A stretch of DNA of 14,755 bases from Planctomycetaceae bacterium (GTDB taxonomy: Bacteria > Planctomycetota > Planctomycetia > Pirellulales > UBA1268), in the NCBI GenBank assembly GCA_018694455.1, contig JABHNP010000052.1:1-14755 (forward strand). The letters run 5' to 3'. Both the position numbers and the translations under genes were made by a program. The first letter of the stretch is position 1. Each line of letters begins with the position of its first letter. Below the pieces are notes generated by a model. That model was not told where the DNA came from. It worked only from the letters and a program-made list of their open reading frames with translations, and ran no database searches. Below, piece after piece: positions 1 to 7,272 of the stretch.

Positions 1-113
1 GACGAGCAGCGACCAGTCGGAGTTAAAGGCATGAAGGAACATATTGCCAGTTATCACCAAGTCAGGCATGCAGGAACACCAAGCTGCTTGTCATCAAAGG
101 AGGGAAGGGTGAT
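1..113. other. Left edge, unresolved tail of an upstream gene or leader
   Basis: Three forward frames were read. One is open from the edge to a stop at 127-129, overlapping the next gene's start by 16 bases. The other two stop at 24-26 and 32-34. In planctomycetes a gene like the next one often follows an ECF sigma factor gene, so a sigma factor could end here. None of the three peptide tails is recognisable enough to say so. The right end carries the Shine-Dalgarno AAGGAGG (97-103) of the next gene. Confidence 0.3.
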
Positions 114-1079
114 ATGCGCCAAGATTTAGTCGGATACTTATTTGACAGCTTAGATGAAAAAGAACGTGTAGAAATTGATCTTGCTCGTCAAAACCAAGAT
201 GTGTCGAGTGGAATTGAAAAGGATCTCGCAGCTATTCAACGTGCTATTGAGCCATTGAAGTGTGATGATGGATTTATCGATCCACCGGCCGGTTTGGCAG
301 CAAGAACGATTGCGGCAGTGAAGCAATCTTCAGTAAGTAAGGGACCCGCTCTCTCACCAGCATCAGATTCAGGTTCAATAGTTCAACCACGGATTTGGCT
401 CGATCGTACGATTCTTGCAGCGGCGTCGATTGCAGCGATAATACTTCTGGCTCCACTATTGTTTGAAGCCATGGAAGACGCAAGAGCTACAAGGGCTCAG
501 CAAAATCTGCAGAAGGTAGCAGTTGCCCTGCAAGGATATGCTGACGTCCACGGCATGTACCCAACGCCGCCTGACGCTGGTCCACTGTCACGCGCAGGGT
601 TATACGCTCCAACACTCGTATCAGAGCATAGGATTCGACCGGATGATGGTTTGCTCGTGTATCCAGGGTCAGCGCTTAACGAGAAAAACTTTCAGGTGCC
701 ATCAAGAGAAGAGATTGAGGCAGCAGTTGGTACAGAGGAATTTGAAAAACTTATTGGGCTCATGGGCGGTGACTACGGATATACGCTTGGCTATCGTGAT
801 GAGGCTGGTCATTTAAAACCAATTCGAAATCAGCAGCGGAGCCACCATCCAATAATGGCAGATGCTCCAGACGCAAGCGGTGAGCAAAGTAGTAATCATC
901 CCGACGGAGCGCATCATATCGTGTATGAAGATGGTCGTGTTGAACGAATCTGGGTTACGAACTCAACACTCGATCAATTGCACAAAAATGACCATCTCTA
1001 TTTGAACAATGATGGAAAGATTGCTGCTGGAAAAGACATGGAAGACGCAGTTATTGGTGATTCACATCATCAGCCCTAG
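114..1079 (+). CDS. Membrane-anchored anti-sigma-like protein with pseudopilin-like (H-X-DG) C-terminus
   Basis: This 321-residue protein has three visible parts. Residues 1-70 are acidic and helical, with LVGYLFDSLDEKER near the start and DPPAGLAARTIAAV at 56-69. This is the style of planctomycete anti-sigma-like regulators, but it lacks the HxxxCxxC zinc motif. One membrane segment lies at about 98-118. The stretch just after it (RATRAQQNLQKVAVALQGYADVHGMYP, in short RA..QNL..VA.AL..Y.D.HG.YP) resembles the start of DUF1559/type II pseudopilins. NHPDGAHHIVYEDGRVERI at 261-279 resembles their H-X9-DG tail, here with ten residues between His262 and Asp273. There is no class III prepilin signal at the N-terminus, so it is unlikely to be a true pilin. 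The ATG is preceded by AAGGAGG with a 10-base spacer. I infer a cytoplasmic N-terminus that may bind a sigma factor and an extracytoplasmic C-terminus. The role is unproven, and the sigma partner is not visible. Confidence 0.6.
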   Translation: MRQDLVGYLFDSLDEKERVEIDLARQNQDVSSGIEKDLAAIQRAIEPLKCDDGFIDPPAGLAARTIAAVKQSSVSKGPALSPASDSGSIVQPRIWLDRTILAAASIAAIILLAPLLFEAMEDARATRAQQNLQKVAVALQGYADVHGMYPTPPDAGPLSRAGLYAPTLVSEHRIRPDDGLLVYPGSALNEKNFQVPSREEIEAAVGTEEFEKLIGLMGGDYGYTLGYRDEAGHLKPIRNQQRSHHPIMADAPDASGEQSSNHPDGAHHIVYEDGRVERIWVTNSTLDQLHKNDHLYLNNDGKIAAGKDMEDAVIGDSHHQP

Positions 1080-1087
1080 AGCCAGTT

Positions 1088-1106
1088 GCCCCGTCTTTGT
1101 TGGGGC
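1088..1106 (+). terminator. Candidate terminator between convergent genes
   Basis: GCCCC (1088-1092) and GGGGC (1102-1106) form a 5-bp GC stem with a 9-base loop, followed by TTTGTATCAATTTT. The hairpin sits 8 bases after the stop of the rightward gene and 46 bases before the stop of the leftward tkt. It is placed to end the rightward transcript. The stem is short and the T-tract interrupted, so efficiency is uncertain. Confidence 0.5.
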
Positions 1107-1152
1107 TTTGTATCAATTTTATGGCACATCTAATGTGGCTGAATAGGACCTT

Positions 1153-3219
1153 TTATTTGCCAGTCAGGCCACGTGCTGCGGTGACAATGGCTTCAGTCGT
1201 GATGCCAAAGTGTTGAAATAATTGTTTCGCGGGACCAGACGCACCAAAGCCATTCATGCCAATGAATTTCCCGGTGTTACCGAGCCACTTTTCCCAACCG
1301 AATCCTGAGGCGGCTTCACAGCCTACCCGGGCAGAGACGTTAGAGGGTAGGACGTGTTCCCGATACTGTTTGTCCTGCTCGTCAAAGAGTTCCCAGCACG
1401 GAAGACTCACAACTCGAGTTGGTATATCGTGTGATTCGAGTATATGAGCTGCATCAAGGCACAGGGGGATTTCACTGCCTGTTCCGATGAGAATACATTC
1501 AGGTTTCCCATTATGTGCTTCTTTTAATATGTAGCCTCCCTTGGCTACACCATTCGCTGCACCAAGGTTGTTTCGGTCGAGCGTTGGCAGGTTTTGTCGT
1601 GACAGTACCATGACAGCGGGTTGCTTAGGATTCTTAAGTGAACTTCTATAGGCCTCTGCAACCTCGTTTGCATCAGCTGGACGAAAGACATTTAATCCAG
1701 GAACAGCACGTGCACTGGCGAGGTGCTCGATCGGTTGATGAGTTGGTCCGTCCTCGCCCAATCCAATTGAATCGTGTGTAAGTACGTAGGTGACCCCAAG
1801 TTCCCCTAGGGCAGACAGCCGGAGTGATGGTTTGAGGTAATCAAAGAATACGAAGAATGTTGCGGCATAGGGTCTTAAACCGCATAAAGCCATGCCGTTG
1901 CAGGCCGCAGCCATGGCATGCTCTCGGATCCCAAAGTGGAAGTTGCGCCCCTGAAGGTTTTGAGGTCCAAAATCACCGGCATCAGGAATAAGAGTCATCG
2001 TCGATGGCGCAAGGTCAGCTGAGCCCCCTAGAAACCATGGAATGGCACCACTGAGAGATTGAAGGACTTTTCCGGATGAAACACGACTTGCAAGACCCTT
2101 TGTATCGGTTGGGAATACAGGAATTGCATCCTCCCATCCGTCCGGTAGCTCTCCACAGAGCATGCATTCGATTTCTTTTGCAACGCCTGGTTCAGCAGAG
2201 GCTAATGATTGGTAGGCCTCTCTCCATGAAGCAGTCGCCTTCTCTGCTCGTTCACTGATGGAATTCTGGAAATGCTCGGCAACTTTATTTGGTATGTGAA
2301 ACGCTTCATCTGTTGGCCAACCATAGGCTTTTTTAGCGCCTTGGATTTCTTCCTGACCGAGTGGAGCGCCGTGAGATGAATGAGATCCGGCTTTTGAGGG
2401 AGCACCAAAGCCAATAATACTTTTGACAACTATGAGAGTAGGTTTCTTATCTTCGTCTTTGAAGGACTGTAGCGCACGACTCAGTGAAGCTGCATCATTT
2501 GCATCCTCTACGTATTCAATTCGCCAGCCGAATCCCTCGAAACGACGCCCGACATCTTCACTAAACGCAAGATTGGTCTCACCTTCGATAGTTATCTTAT
2601 TGTCATCATAAATCCAACAGAGGTTTGATAGTTCGAGGTGGCCTGCCAGCGATGCAGCTTCACTGGCAACCCCCTCCATTAAATCACCATCGCTACATAC
2701 TACATACGTGTCAAAGTCAAAGAGTGTTTTGTCGGAGCGATTATATTTCGCACCAAGCCAACGAGAGGCAATGGCCATGCCTACTGAATTTGCACATCCT
2801 TGGCCAAGTGGTCCTGTTGTTGTTTCCACACCCACAGCGAGATGGTGTTCTGGGTGTCCGGCACAAACACTATCAAGTTGGCGAAACTTTTTAATATCAT
2901 CGATGGTTACTGCTGGAAGTCTGTTAGTTTCGGGATTTGGTAGTCCTTGCTTAATTCCAGCAAGATGAATCAGGCTGTAAAGTAGCATGGAGGCATGGCC
3001 GCATGAAAGGACGAATCGGTCGCGGTTTGGCCAACTCGGATCGTCTGGGTCGTAACGTAGAAAATCTTTCCAGACCGTGTATGCAACTGGAGCCAGTGCC
3101 ATTGGGGTGCCTGGGTGCCCACTTTTTGCAGCCTCAACGGCATCCATCGACAATGTACGAATCGTGTCAATTGCAAGTTGATCAATGTCGGTGAGGGTTG
3201 GCGTATCTGAGCTAGGCAT
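1153..3219 (-). CDS. tkt: Transketolase
   Basis: Thiamine-diphosphate enzyme that moves two-carbon ketol units between sugar phosphates in the pentose phosphate and Calvin-type pathways; cytoplasmic. At 688 residues it is full length for the family. Visible features are SGHPGTPM (His35), CGHASM (His75), GPLGQG, the ThDP/metal motif SDGDLMEG (176-183) with the DDN at 205-207, SSHGAPLG (His283 region), the catalytic-Glu motif FGIREHAM (Glu433), and HDSIGLGEDGPTHQP (His482 region). SDG in place of GDG occurs in other transketolases. The reading frame extends upstream to 3336, but the ATG at 3219 begins the conserved region. The longer form would also overlap the end of the preceding gene (3333), so 3219 is preferred. 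No strong Shine-Dalgarno is seen. It is the last gene of the leftward block, 113 bp after the DUF1570 peptidase gene, so it may share that transcript or have its own promoter. Confidence 0.97.
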   Translation of the reverse strand: MPSSDTPTLTDIDQLAIDTIRTLSMDAVEAAKSGHPGTPMALAPVAYTVWKDFLRYDPDDPSWPNRDRFVLSCGHASMLLYSLIHLAGIKQGLPNPETNRLPAVTIDDIKKFRQLDSVCAGHPEHHLAVGVETTTGPLGQGCANSVGMAIASRWLGAKYNRSDKTLFDFDTYVVCSDGDLMEGVASEAASLAGHLELSNLCWIYDDNKITIEGETNLAFSEDVGRRFEGFGWRIEYVEDANDAASLSRALQSFKDEDKKPTLIVVKSIIGFGAPSKAGSHSSHGAPLGQEEIQGAKKAYGWPTDEAFHIPNKVAEHFQNSISERAEKATASWREAYQSLASAEPGVAKEIECMLCGELPDGWEDAIPVFPTDTKGLASRVSSGKVLQSLSGAIPWFLGGSADLAPSTMTLIPDAGDFGPQNLQGRNFHFGIREHAMAAACNGMALCGLRPYAATFFVFFDYLKPSLRLSALGELGVTYVLTHDSIGLGEDGPTHQPIEHLASARAVPGLNVFRPADANEVAEAYRSSLKNPKQPAVMVLSRQNLPTLDRNNLGAANGVAKGGYILKEAHNGKPECILIGTGSEIPLCLDAAHILESHDIPTRVVSLPCWELFDEQDKQYREHVLPSNVSARVGCEAASGFGWEKWLGNTGKFIGMNGFGASGPAKQLFQHFGITTEAIVTAARGLTGK

Positions 3220-3332
3220 GAAGAGACTTTCAAGCGTTAAGAGGTTAAAGGGACTATTAATTACGAAAAAGGTATCAGGCGTAGAGGACCTTCCGATACA
3301 TAAACGAACTTGAATAATATAAGCGATAATGT

Positions 3333-4823
3333 TCACTGTGACGACAGATATCGTTTATACGCCTCGCCGAGTTCTTCCGGGCTTTTTTTACATAGTTTCC
3401 AGAGTGTTTCATGCTCTGCAGTTCCGCGGTACAGCCGAACAAGGTACTCGACAAATGCATCCCGGTAACGGCCGCGTTCACCATTGATGAAAAAATCAGC
3501 CAGCCCAGACAGTTGACTGTATATTTTTGGTAGGTCCGGTTCGTTCTGTAATGTTCTTCTGCCAAGTTTTGCCAGTTTCCGGAGTGGTAAGAAAAAACTA
3601 TCGTTGAACAGTCGTTCTTTTGCTGCAGGAACACGTCCACTATTGCGTCCCCCGACTATGAATCCAAAATCAGTTTTTTCAATGCTTTCCATGTAGCAGG
3701 CAGCAGCTTCCATCGCCCAGATGCCGTGATGAGTGCCAGCGACTGGATTTGTTGGCCAGCATTCTGCAAAAAGCTGATGGGTTGCTTCATGCTCCACGGT
3801 TTGCCCATCAGAGTCGGGGCTGTCAAAAAACCATGTCGTTTGTGTGGGTGTCCAATACATTCCAAGGCTTTTCCCGACGTTTGGTTCCAATGACTGCAAG
3901 TTGTTGATGTATTCTTCACGATTGGCAAGCAAGATCGCCTTGGATGAACTCACTGGGCGAGGCCGGGCTTGTCCATTAATTCTGGAATTCAATTCAGCTG
4001 GTGTCATTACGAAACCACCAAAAACCTGCCGCCATATAAAACGAGTCAATTCGAGACGCTCTGCGAAGTCACCAGCCTTAGCGATCCCGGCTGTCGTCTC
4101 GATGCTCCAGTGGTCAGAAACAAAAAGTTCAGTTGCGTTGGTAGATTGTGGGCTTAATATGTTGGGCAACAGAAATGGGCTCTGAGGAGACGGAAGCATG
4201 GTACTTTTTCCATTTCTCGTCCATCCGTTTTCAGCGGAGTACTCTTTTCTTTGGGCGAGTTGGCGTGCAGCATTTGGCCAGACCCATTGGTCGTCATCTC
4301 TCACGTATCCAAGAGCTCGCCGGCCAAGCTTATGGTCAGGATCTTCACGCACAGCTCGGACGAGTAGGCGAGTAGCTTCATTACTCGATTTAAAATGATG
4401 GCGGGTAGAAAGATTTCGCTGTTTTTCAATTTCAGTTTTAGCTCTTTCAAAAAAATGATGAGCCCGCTGTTGCCGAAGAAGCATGAATGCTGACCACAAC
4501 GGCTTGCTCGACTCCTTAAGCCAGCCAGGCCCGTCAGTATTTTTATCAATACAAGCAATAATCTGTGCATCGACTTGAGTAGCTTCGTCTGGCAATGGCC
4601 AATTGCTAATAAAACGTGCTAATTTTTTGTCACCAGAAGCATCAGCCCGTTGCACAAGATCCAGGACACAATCCTTCCATTCGACACCAGTAGGTTTCGC
4701 AGCACCAACATGTTGTGCAGACTGTGCATTGCTATTGTCAGCACACAGCCTCTGTTGGCCACAGAAATAACTGATGCTAATGAGACAAGAGGCTAGGAAG
4801 ACCGTAAGCCACTTAACCTTCAT
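3333..4823 (-). CDS. Exported DUF1570-type zinc metallopeptidase (HEATH motif)
   Basis: The start is taken as the ATG at 4823, 10 bases after the stop of the isomerase gene. The frame runs on to 5069, but that extension lies entirely over the isomerase gene. The 496-residue product begins MKVKWLTVFLASCLISI, a Sec-type signal peptide ending near Ala28 (LCA-DN). Residues 120-200 are charged and helical, with VRAVREDPDHKLGRRALGY-like content. The C-terminal half holds a gluzincin-like site: HEATH at 345-349 and a candidate third ligand, Glu372, in GIWAMEAAACYMES, 23 residues on. DUF1570 proteins, abundant in Planctomycetota, share this HEATHQL arrangement and the following YSQLSGLADFFINGERGRYR-type helix. 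The likely location is periplasmic. The substrate is unknown and proteolysis is inferred from the motif only. The tight spacing implies co-transcription with the isomerase. Confidence 0.75.
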   Translation of the reverse strand: MKVKWLTVFLASCLISISYFCGQQRLCADNSNAQSAQHVGAAKPTGVEWKDCVLDLVQRADASGDKKLARFISNWPLPDEATQVDAQIIACIDKNTDGPGWLKESSKPLWSAFMLLRQQRAHHFFERAKTEIEKQRNLSTRHHFKSSNEATRLLVRAVREDPDHKLGRRALGYVRDDDQWVWPNAARQLAQRKEYSAENGWTRNGKSTMLPSPQSPFLLPNILSPQSTNATELFVSDHWSIETTAGIAKAGDFAERLELTRFIWRQVFGGFVMTPAELNSRINGQARPRPVSSSKAILLANREEYINNLQSLEPNVGKSLGMYWTPTQTTWFFDSPDSDGQTVEHEATHQLFAECWPTNPVAGTHHGIWAMEAAACYMESIEKTDFGFIVGGRNSGRVPAAKERLFNDSFFLPLRKLAKLGRRTLQNEPDLPKIYSQLSGLADFFINGERGRYRDAFVEYLVRLYRGTAEHETLWKLCKKSPEELGEAYKRYLSSQ

Positions 4824-4833
4824 GGTGTTGGTA

Positions 4834-5835
4834 TTAGTCCTCTTTGTCAAAAGCTGCATCGAACTGTCGATTACTTGGAGCAAAATCAATATTTTGAACG
4901 AATTCACATGCTTCGGTTGCACCGTGTTCGCGATCCATGCCGCAATCTTCCCACTCGACAGATAAGGGGCCGCTATAGCCGATATCGTTAAGGGCCCGAA
5001 TAATTTCTTCAAAGTCGACGCCTCCACGGCCTGGGGAACGAAAGTCCCAGCCACGACGTGGGTCTCCAAAATTCAGATGGCTCCCGAGAATGCCACCCTT
5101 GCCATTAAGCAGAACAACAGCGTCCTTGATGTGAACATGATAGATGCGGTCAGAGAATGTTCGGATGAATTCAACTGGGTCGACACCTTGCCAGTGGAGA
5201 TGACTCGGGTCAAAGTTAAACCCAAATTCCTCCCGGTGCTCGACTGCTTCAAGTGCTCTTTGGGCAGTAAGGATATCGAAAGCAATTTCAGTTGGATGTA
5301 CCTCCAACGCAAAACGCACACCTGATTCAGCGAAAACATCTAAAATGGGATTCCATCGGTCTGCAAAATCTTTAAAACCATCATCAATCATTGATTCAGG
5401 AACCGGTGGGAACGAGTATAAGAGATGCCAGATGCTCGAGCCAGTAAATCCATTCACAACAGACACGCCAAGTTTCTTTGCAGCTCTGGCAGTTTGCATC
5501 ACTTCTTCAGCAGCTCGTTGACTAACACTCTCTGGGTCACCGTCACCCCAAATGTATGGAGGGAGAATTGCTTTATGTCGTTCGTCCACCCGGTCACAAA
5601 CAGCTTGCCCAACAAGGTGACAGGAAATTGCATGCACCATTAGGTCGTGCTGTTCTAGAAGGTCGCGTTTGGTTGAGCAGTAGCTTTCATCAGCGATTGC
5701 TTTATCAACTTCAAAATGATCTCCCCAGCAGGCTAACTCAAGTCCTTGATATCCAAACTCACTGGCTTTTCGGGCAAGATTTTCCAGCGGCATGTCGGCC
5801 CATTGGCCTGTGAATAGTGTGACAGGACGGCCCAT
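4834..5835 (-). CDS. Sugar phosphate isomerase/epimerase family protein (TIM barrel)
   Basis: This 333-residue protein belongs to the xylose isomerase-like/AP-endonuclease-2 TIM-barrel superfamily, whose members isomerise or epimerise sugars and sugar derivatives with a bound divalent metal. Likely metal and active-site residues are Glu178 (FALEVHPTE), Asp209 and His212 (FNFDPSHLHW), His235 (YHVHIKD) and Glu294 (LSVEWED). The N-terminal strand and LEN...ASEFGYQGLELACWGDHFEV are typical of the family. The ATG at 5835 follows AAGGAG with a spacer of about 10 bases. There is no signal peptide, so it is probably cytoplasmic. It is the first gene of a probable operon with the DUF1570 peptidase, 10 bases downstream. 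Planctomycetes carry many paralogues, often near sugar dehydrogenases. None is adjacent here, so the substrate cannot be named. Confidence 0.88.
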   Translation of the reverse strand: MGRPVTLFTGQWADMPLENLARKASEFGYQGLELACWGDHFEVDKAIADESYCSTKRDLLEQHDLMVHAISCHLVGQAVCDRVDERHKAILPPYIWGDGDPESVSQRAAEEVMQTARAAKKLGVSVVNGFTGSSIWHLLYSFPPVPESMIDDGFKDFADRWNPILDVFAESGVRFALEVHPTEIAFDILTAQRALEAVEHREEFGFNFDPSHLHWQGVDPVEFIRTFSDRIYHVHIKDAVVLLNGKGGILGSHLNFGDPRRGWDFRSPGRGGVDFEEIIRALNDIGYSGPLSVEWEDCGMDREHGATEACEFVQNIDFAPSNRQFDAAFDKED

Positions 5836-5884
5836 TTCGGTGAACTCCTTGAAAGCGTGAAAGGAAGGTGTCAGATGAAATGCA

Positions 5885-5904
5885 GAAAAAGAGTTTTCTT
5901 TTTC
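5885..5904. repeat. Perfect 7-bp inverted repeat in the permease-isomerase gap
   Basis: GAAAAAG (5885-5891) and CTTTTTC (5898-5904) are exact reverse complements around a 6-base loop. The repeat lies in the 195-bp gap between the permease stop (6031) and the isomerase start (5835), about 50 bases upstream of the isomerase ATG. An ATTTAAAT box is close by at 5909-5916. The AT-rich stem lacks a GC core, so it is a poor intrinsic terminator. It could be a leader structure or chance. I found no convincing promoter hexamer pair in the gap. Confidence 0.35.
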
Positions 5905-6030
5905 ACCTATTTAAATTCTGGCAGATTTTCTGTGAGTTGAAAACCAGTCAATGTATTGATGGTAAAGAAGCGACGTTTCTATGCACCAAAACAAAGTACA
6001 CAAACTCGTGCAAGGCACAATCAGCCAGTT

Positions 6031-7215
6031 TCATCGCCGGATGACGCCACGGAGAAGCAGGCATCCCCAGGCAGCAATTAAGGCATTTCCTCCCCAGACT
6101 GCGATAGGTGGTAAATCACCAGCTTTCGCTTGGGAGACACCGGCCATGAAAATAGGATAATAGATAAGAAGTATCGGCAGGAAACAAAGGAAAAAACTGG
6201 TTAGGAAATCAGCATTTCGCATTCGGATGGCCATCGGAGCACCCACGAGTACAAAAGCAAGACAGCTAAACCCATTCGCCCAACGTCTCCACGGCTCCAT
6301 GGCAATACGATTAAGACGATTTTGCAAGTGATCGATTGTTACTTGTTCGCCGGCGGAGTGCTGCGGACTTGAGAGTTCAGCGTGGCCGGTCAGAAATGCC
6401 TCAGCAAGCCGACCGGCAATCTGCTGCTCTGCTTGGTGTATTTGCTTTAGGGCATCCTCTTTTGCCTCAGCAAAATCACCCATAGCTATCTGGGACGGAC
6501 TCTTGGATGAGGGGTTGTTCTTACCAATTGACTCAAGAGGAATAACTCGTTCGATGGTATCTGGGAAGGCGACTTCGACATCACCAACTCGTACAATTCC
6601 ATTCGTGCAAATAGCAGTAATAGTCCCACTTTTGGCATCAGTCTTTAGTTCAGCTTCCATTGCTGAGAGCGTAACGGGAGGACTTGAATCGTTTGGCTGG
6701 AATGACATTGTTGGTCGAATAAGCCGACGTCCTTGGACGCCTTTTACATTAATCGCCAATTTATCTGTACTGTAAGATCGTTGCTGTTGTAATCGGCTGT
6801 AGATAATTTCCTCAAGGCTCCGGACAACAACACCTCGAACACCCTCACGTCCCCATGATACAGCGATGTCATTAAGCCAGACGCAGCTAAGGCTAATGGC
6901 TACGGCCAAGAGAGCAATTGGATAGATAGTTGCCATTGGGGTAATGCCTGCTGCCTTCAGTGCCGTGATTTCATTGGAGCTAGAAAAACGTCCAAAAACG
7001 CTTGCGACCGCGAACAGCATTGTTCCGGGAACGGCGAACCGCATGGCATCAGGTAAGACATACGGAACGAGTGCTATTATCTGAAGTAACCCCAGCCCCT
7101 GCTGCTGTGCCTCCTTTGTGAGGCCGATAACAAGCATGAAGAGGGTAAGGGCTGTAAGTGCAACAAGAAAGACTTGCAGCATTTCCGAGAGCACATACCG
7201 AGTAATTATTTTCAT
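6031..7215 (-). CDS. LptF/LptG (YjgP/YjgQ) family permease
   Basis: Inner-membrane component of the LPS transport ABC system family, which extracts lipopolysaccharide from the inner membrane with LptB. The 394-residue product has the family layout: membrane segments at about 11-31, 60-77 and 96-115, a periplasmic domain at about 116-305, then segments at about 314-331, 338-357 and 369-388. The coupling-helix-like FGRFSSSNEITALKAAGI follows segment 2. MEPWRRWANGF at 306-316 leads into segment 4 as in other members. A helical, Gln/Glu/Ala-rich stretch at 245-275 may be an insertion in the periplasmic domain. The ATG at 7215 is chosen because GAAGGA (7225-7230) lies 9 bases upstream; an upstream TTG at 7224 abuts that site. 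It follows the PP2C gene after 57 bases and is probably co-transcribed. Sequence alone does not settle LptF versus LptG, and no second permease gene is present here. Confidence 0.88.
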   Translation of the reverse strand: MKIITRYVLSEMLQVFLVALTALTLFMLVIGLTKEAQQQGLGLLQIIALVPYVLPDAMRFAVPGTMLFAVASVFGRFSSSNEITALKAAGITPMATIYPIALLAVAISLSCVWLNDIAVSWGREGVRGVVVRSLEEIIYSRLQQQRSYSTDKLAINVKGVQGRRLIRPTMSFQPNDSSPPVTLSAMEAELKTDAKSGTITAICTNGIVRVGDVEVAFPDTIERVIPLESIGKNNPSSKSPSQIAMGDFAEAKEDALKQIHQAEQQIAGRLAEAFLTGHAELSSPQHSAGEQVTIDHLQNRLNRIAMEPWRRWANGFSCLAFVLVGAPMAIRMRNADFLTSFFLCFLPILLIYYPIFMAGVSQAKAGDLPPIAVWGGNALIAAWGCLLLRGVIRR

Positions 7216-7272
7216 GGGCCGCAATCCTTCGCTGGCCTAAAGGGTTTGTAACTGAATTCGTCGAGGGAAGCT

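Noticed and set aside
3218..3313. 31-codon plus-strand frame in the peptidase-transketolase gap
   Set aside because: No ribosome binding site, and the ATG coincides with the reverse of the tkt start. Lysine-rich chance frame.
3220..3336. Upstream extension of transketolase by 39 codons
   Set aside because: The extra residues do not look like transketolase, and they would overlap the stop of the preceding gene. Conserved sequence begins just after the ATG at 3219.
4824..5069. Upstream extension of the DUF1570 peptidase by 82 codons
   Set aside because: It lies over the isomerase gene in another frame, and the signal peptide begins cleanly at the ATG at 4823.
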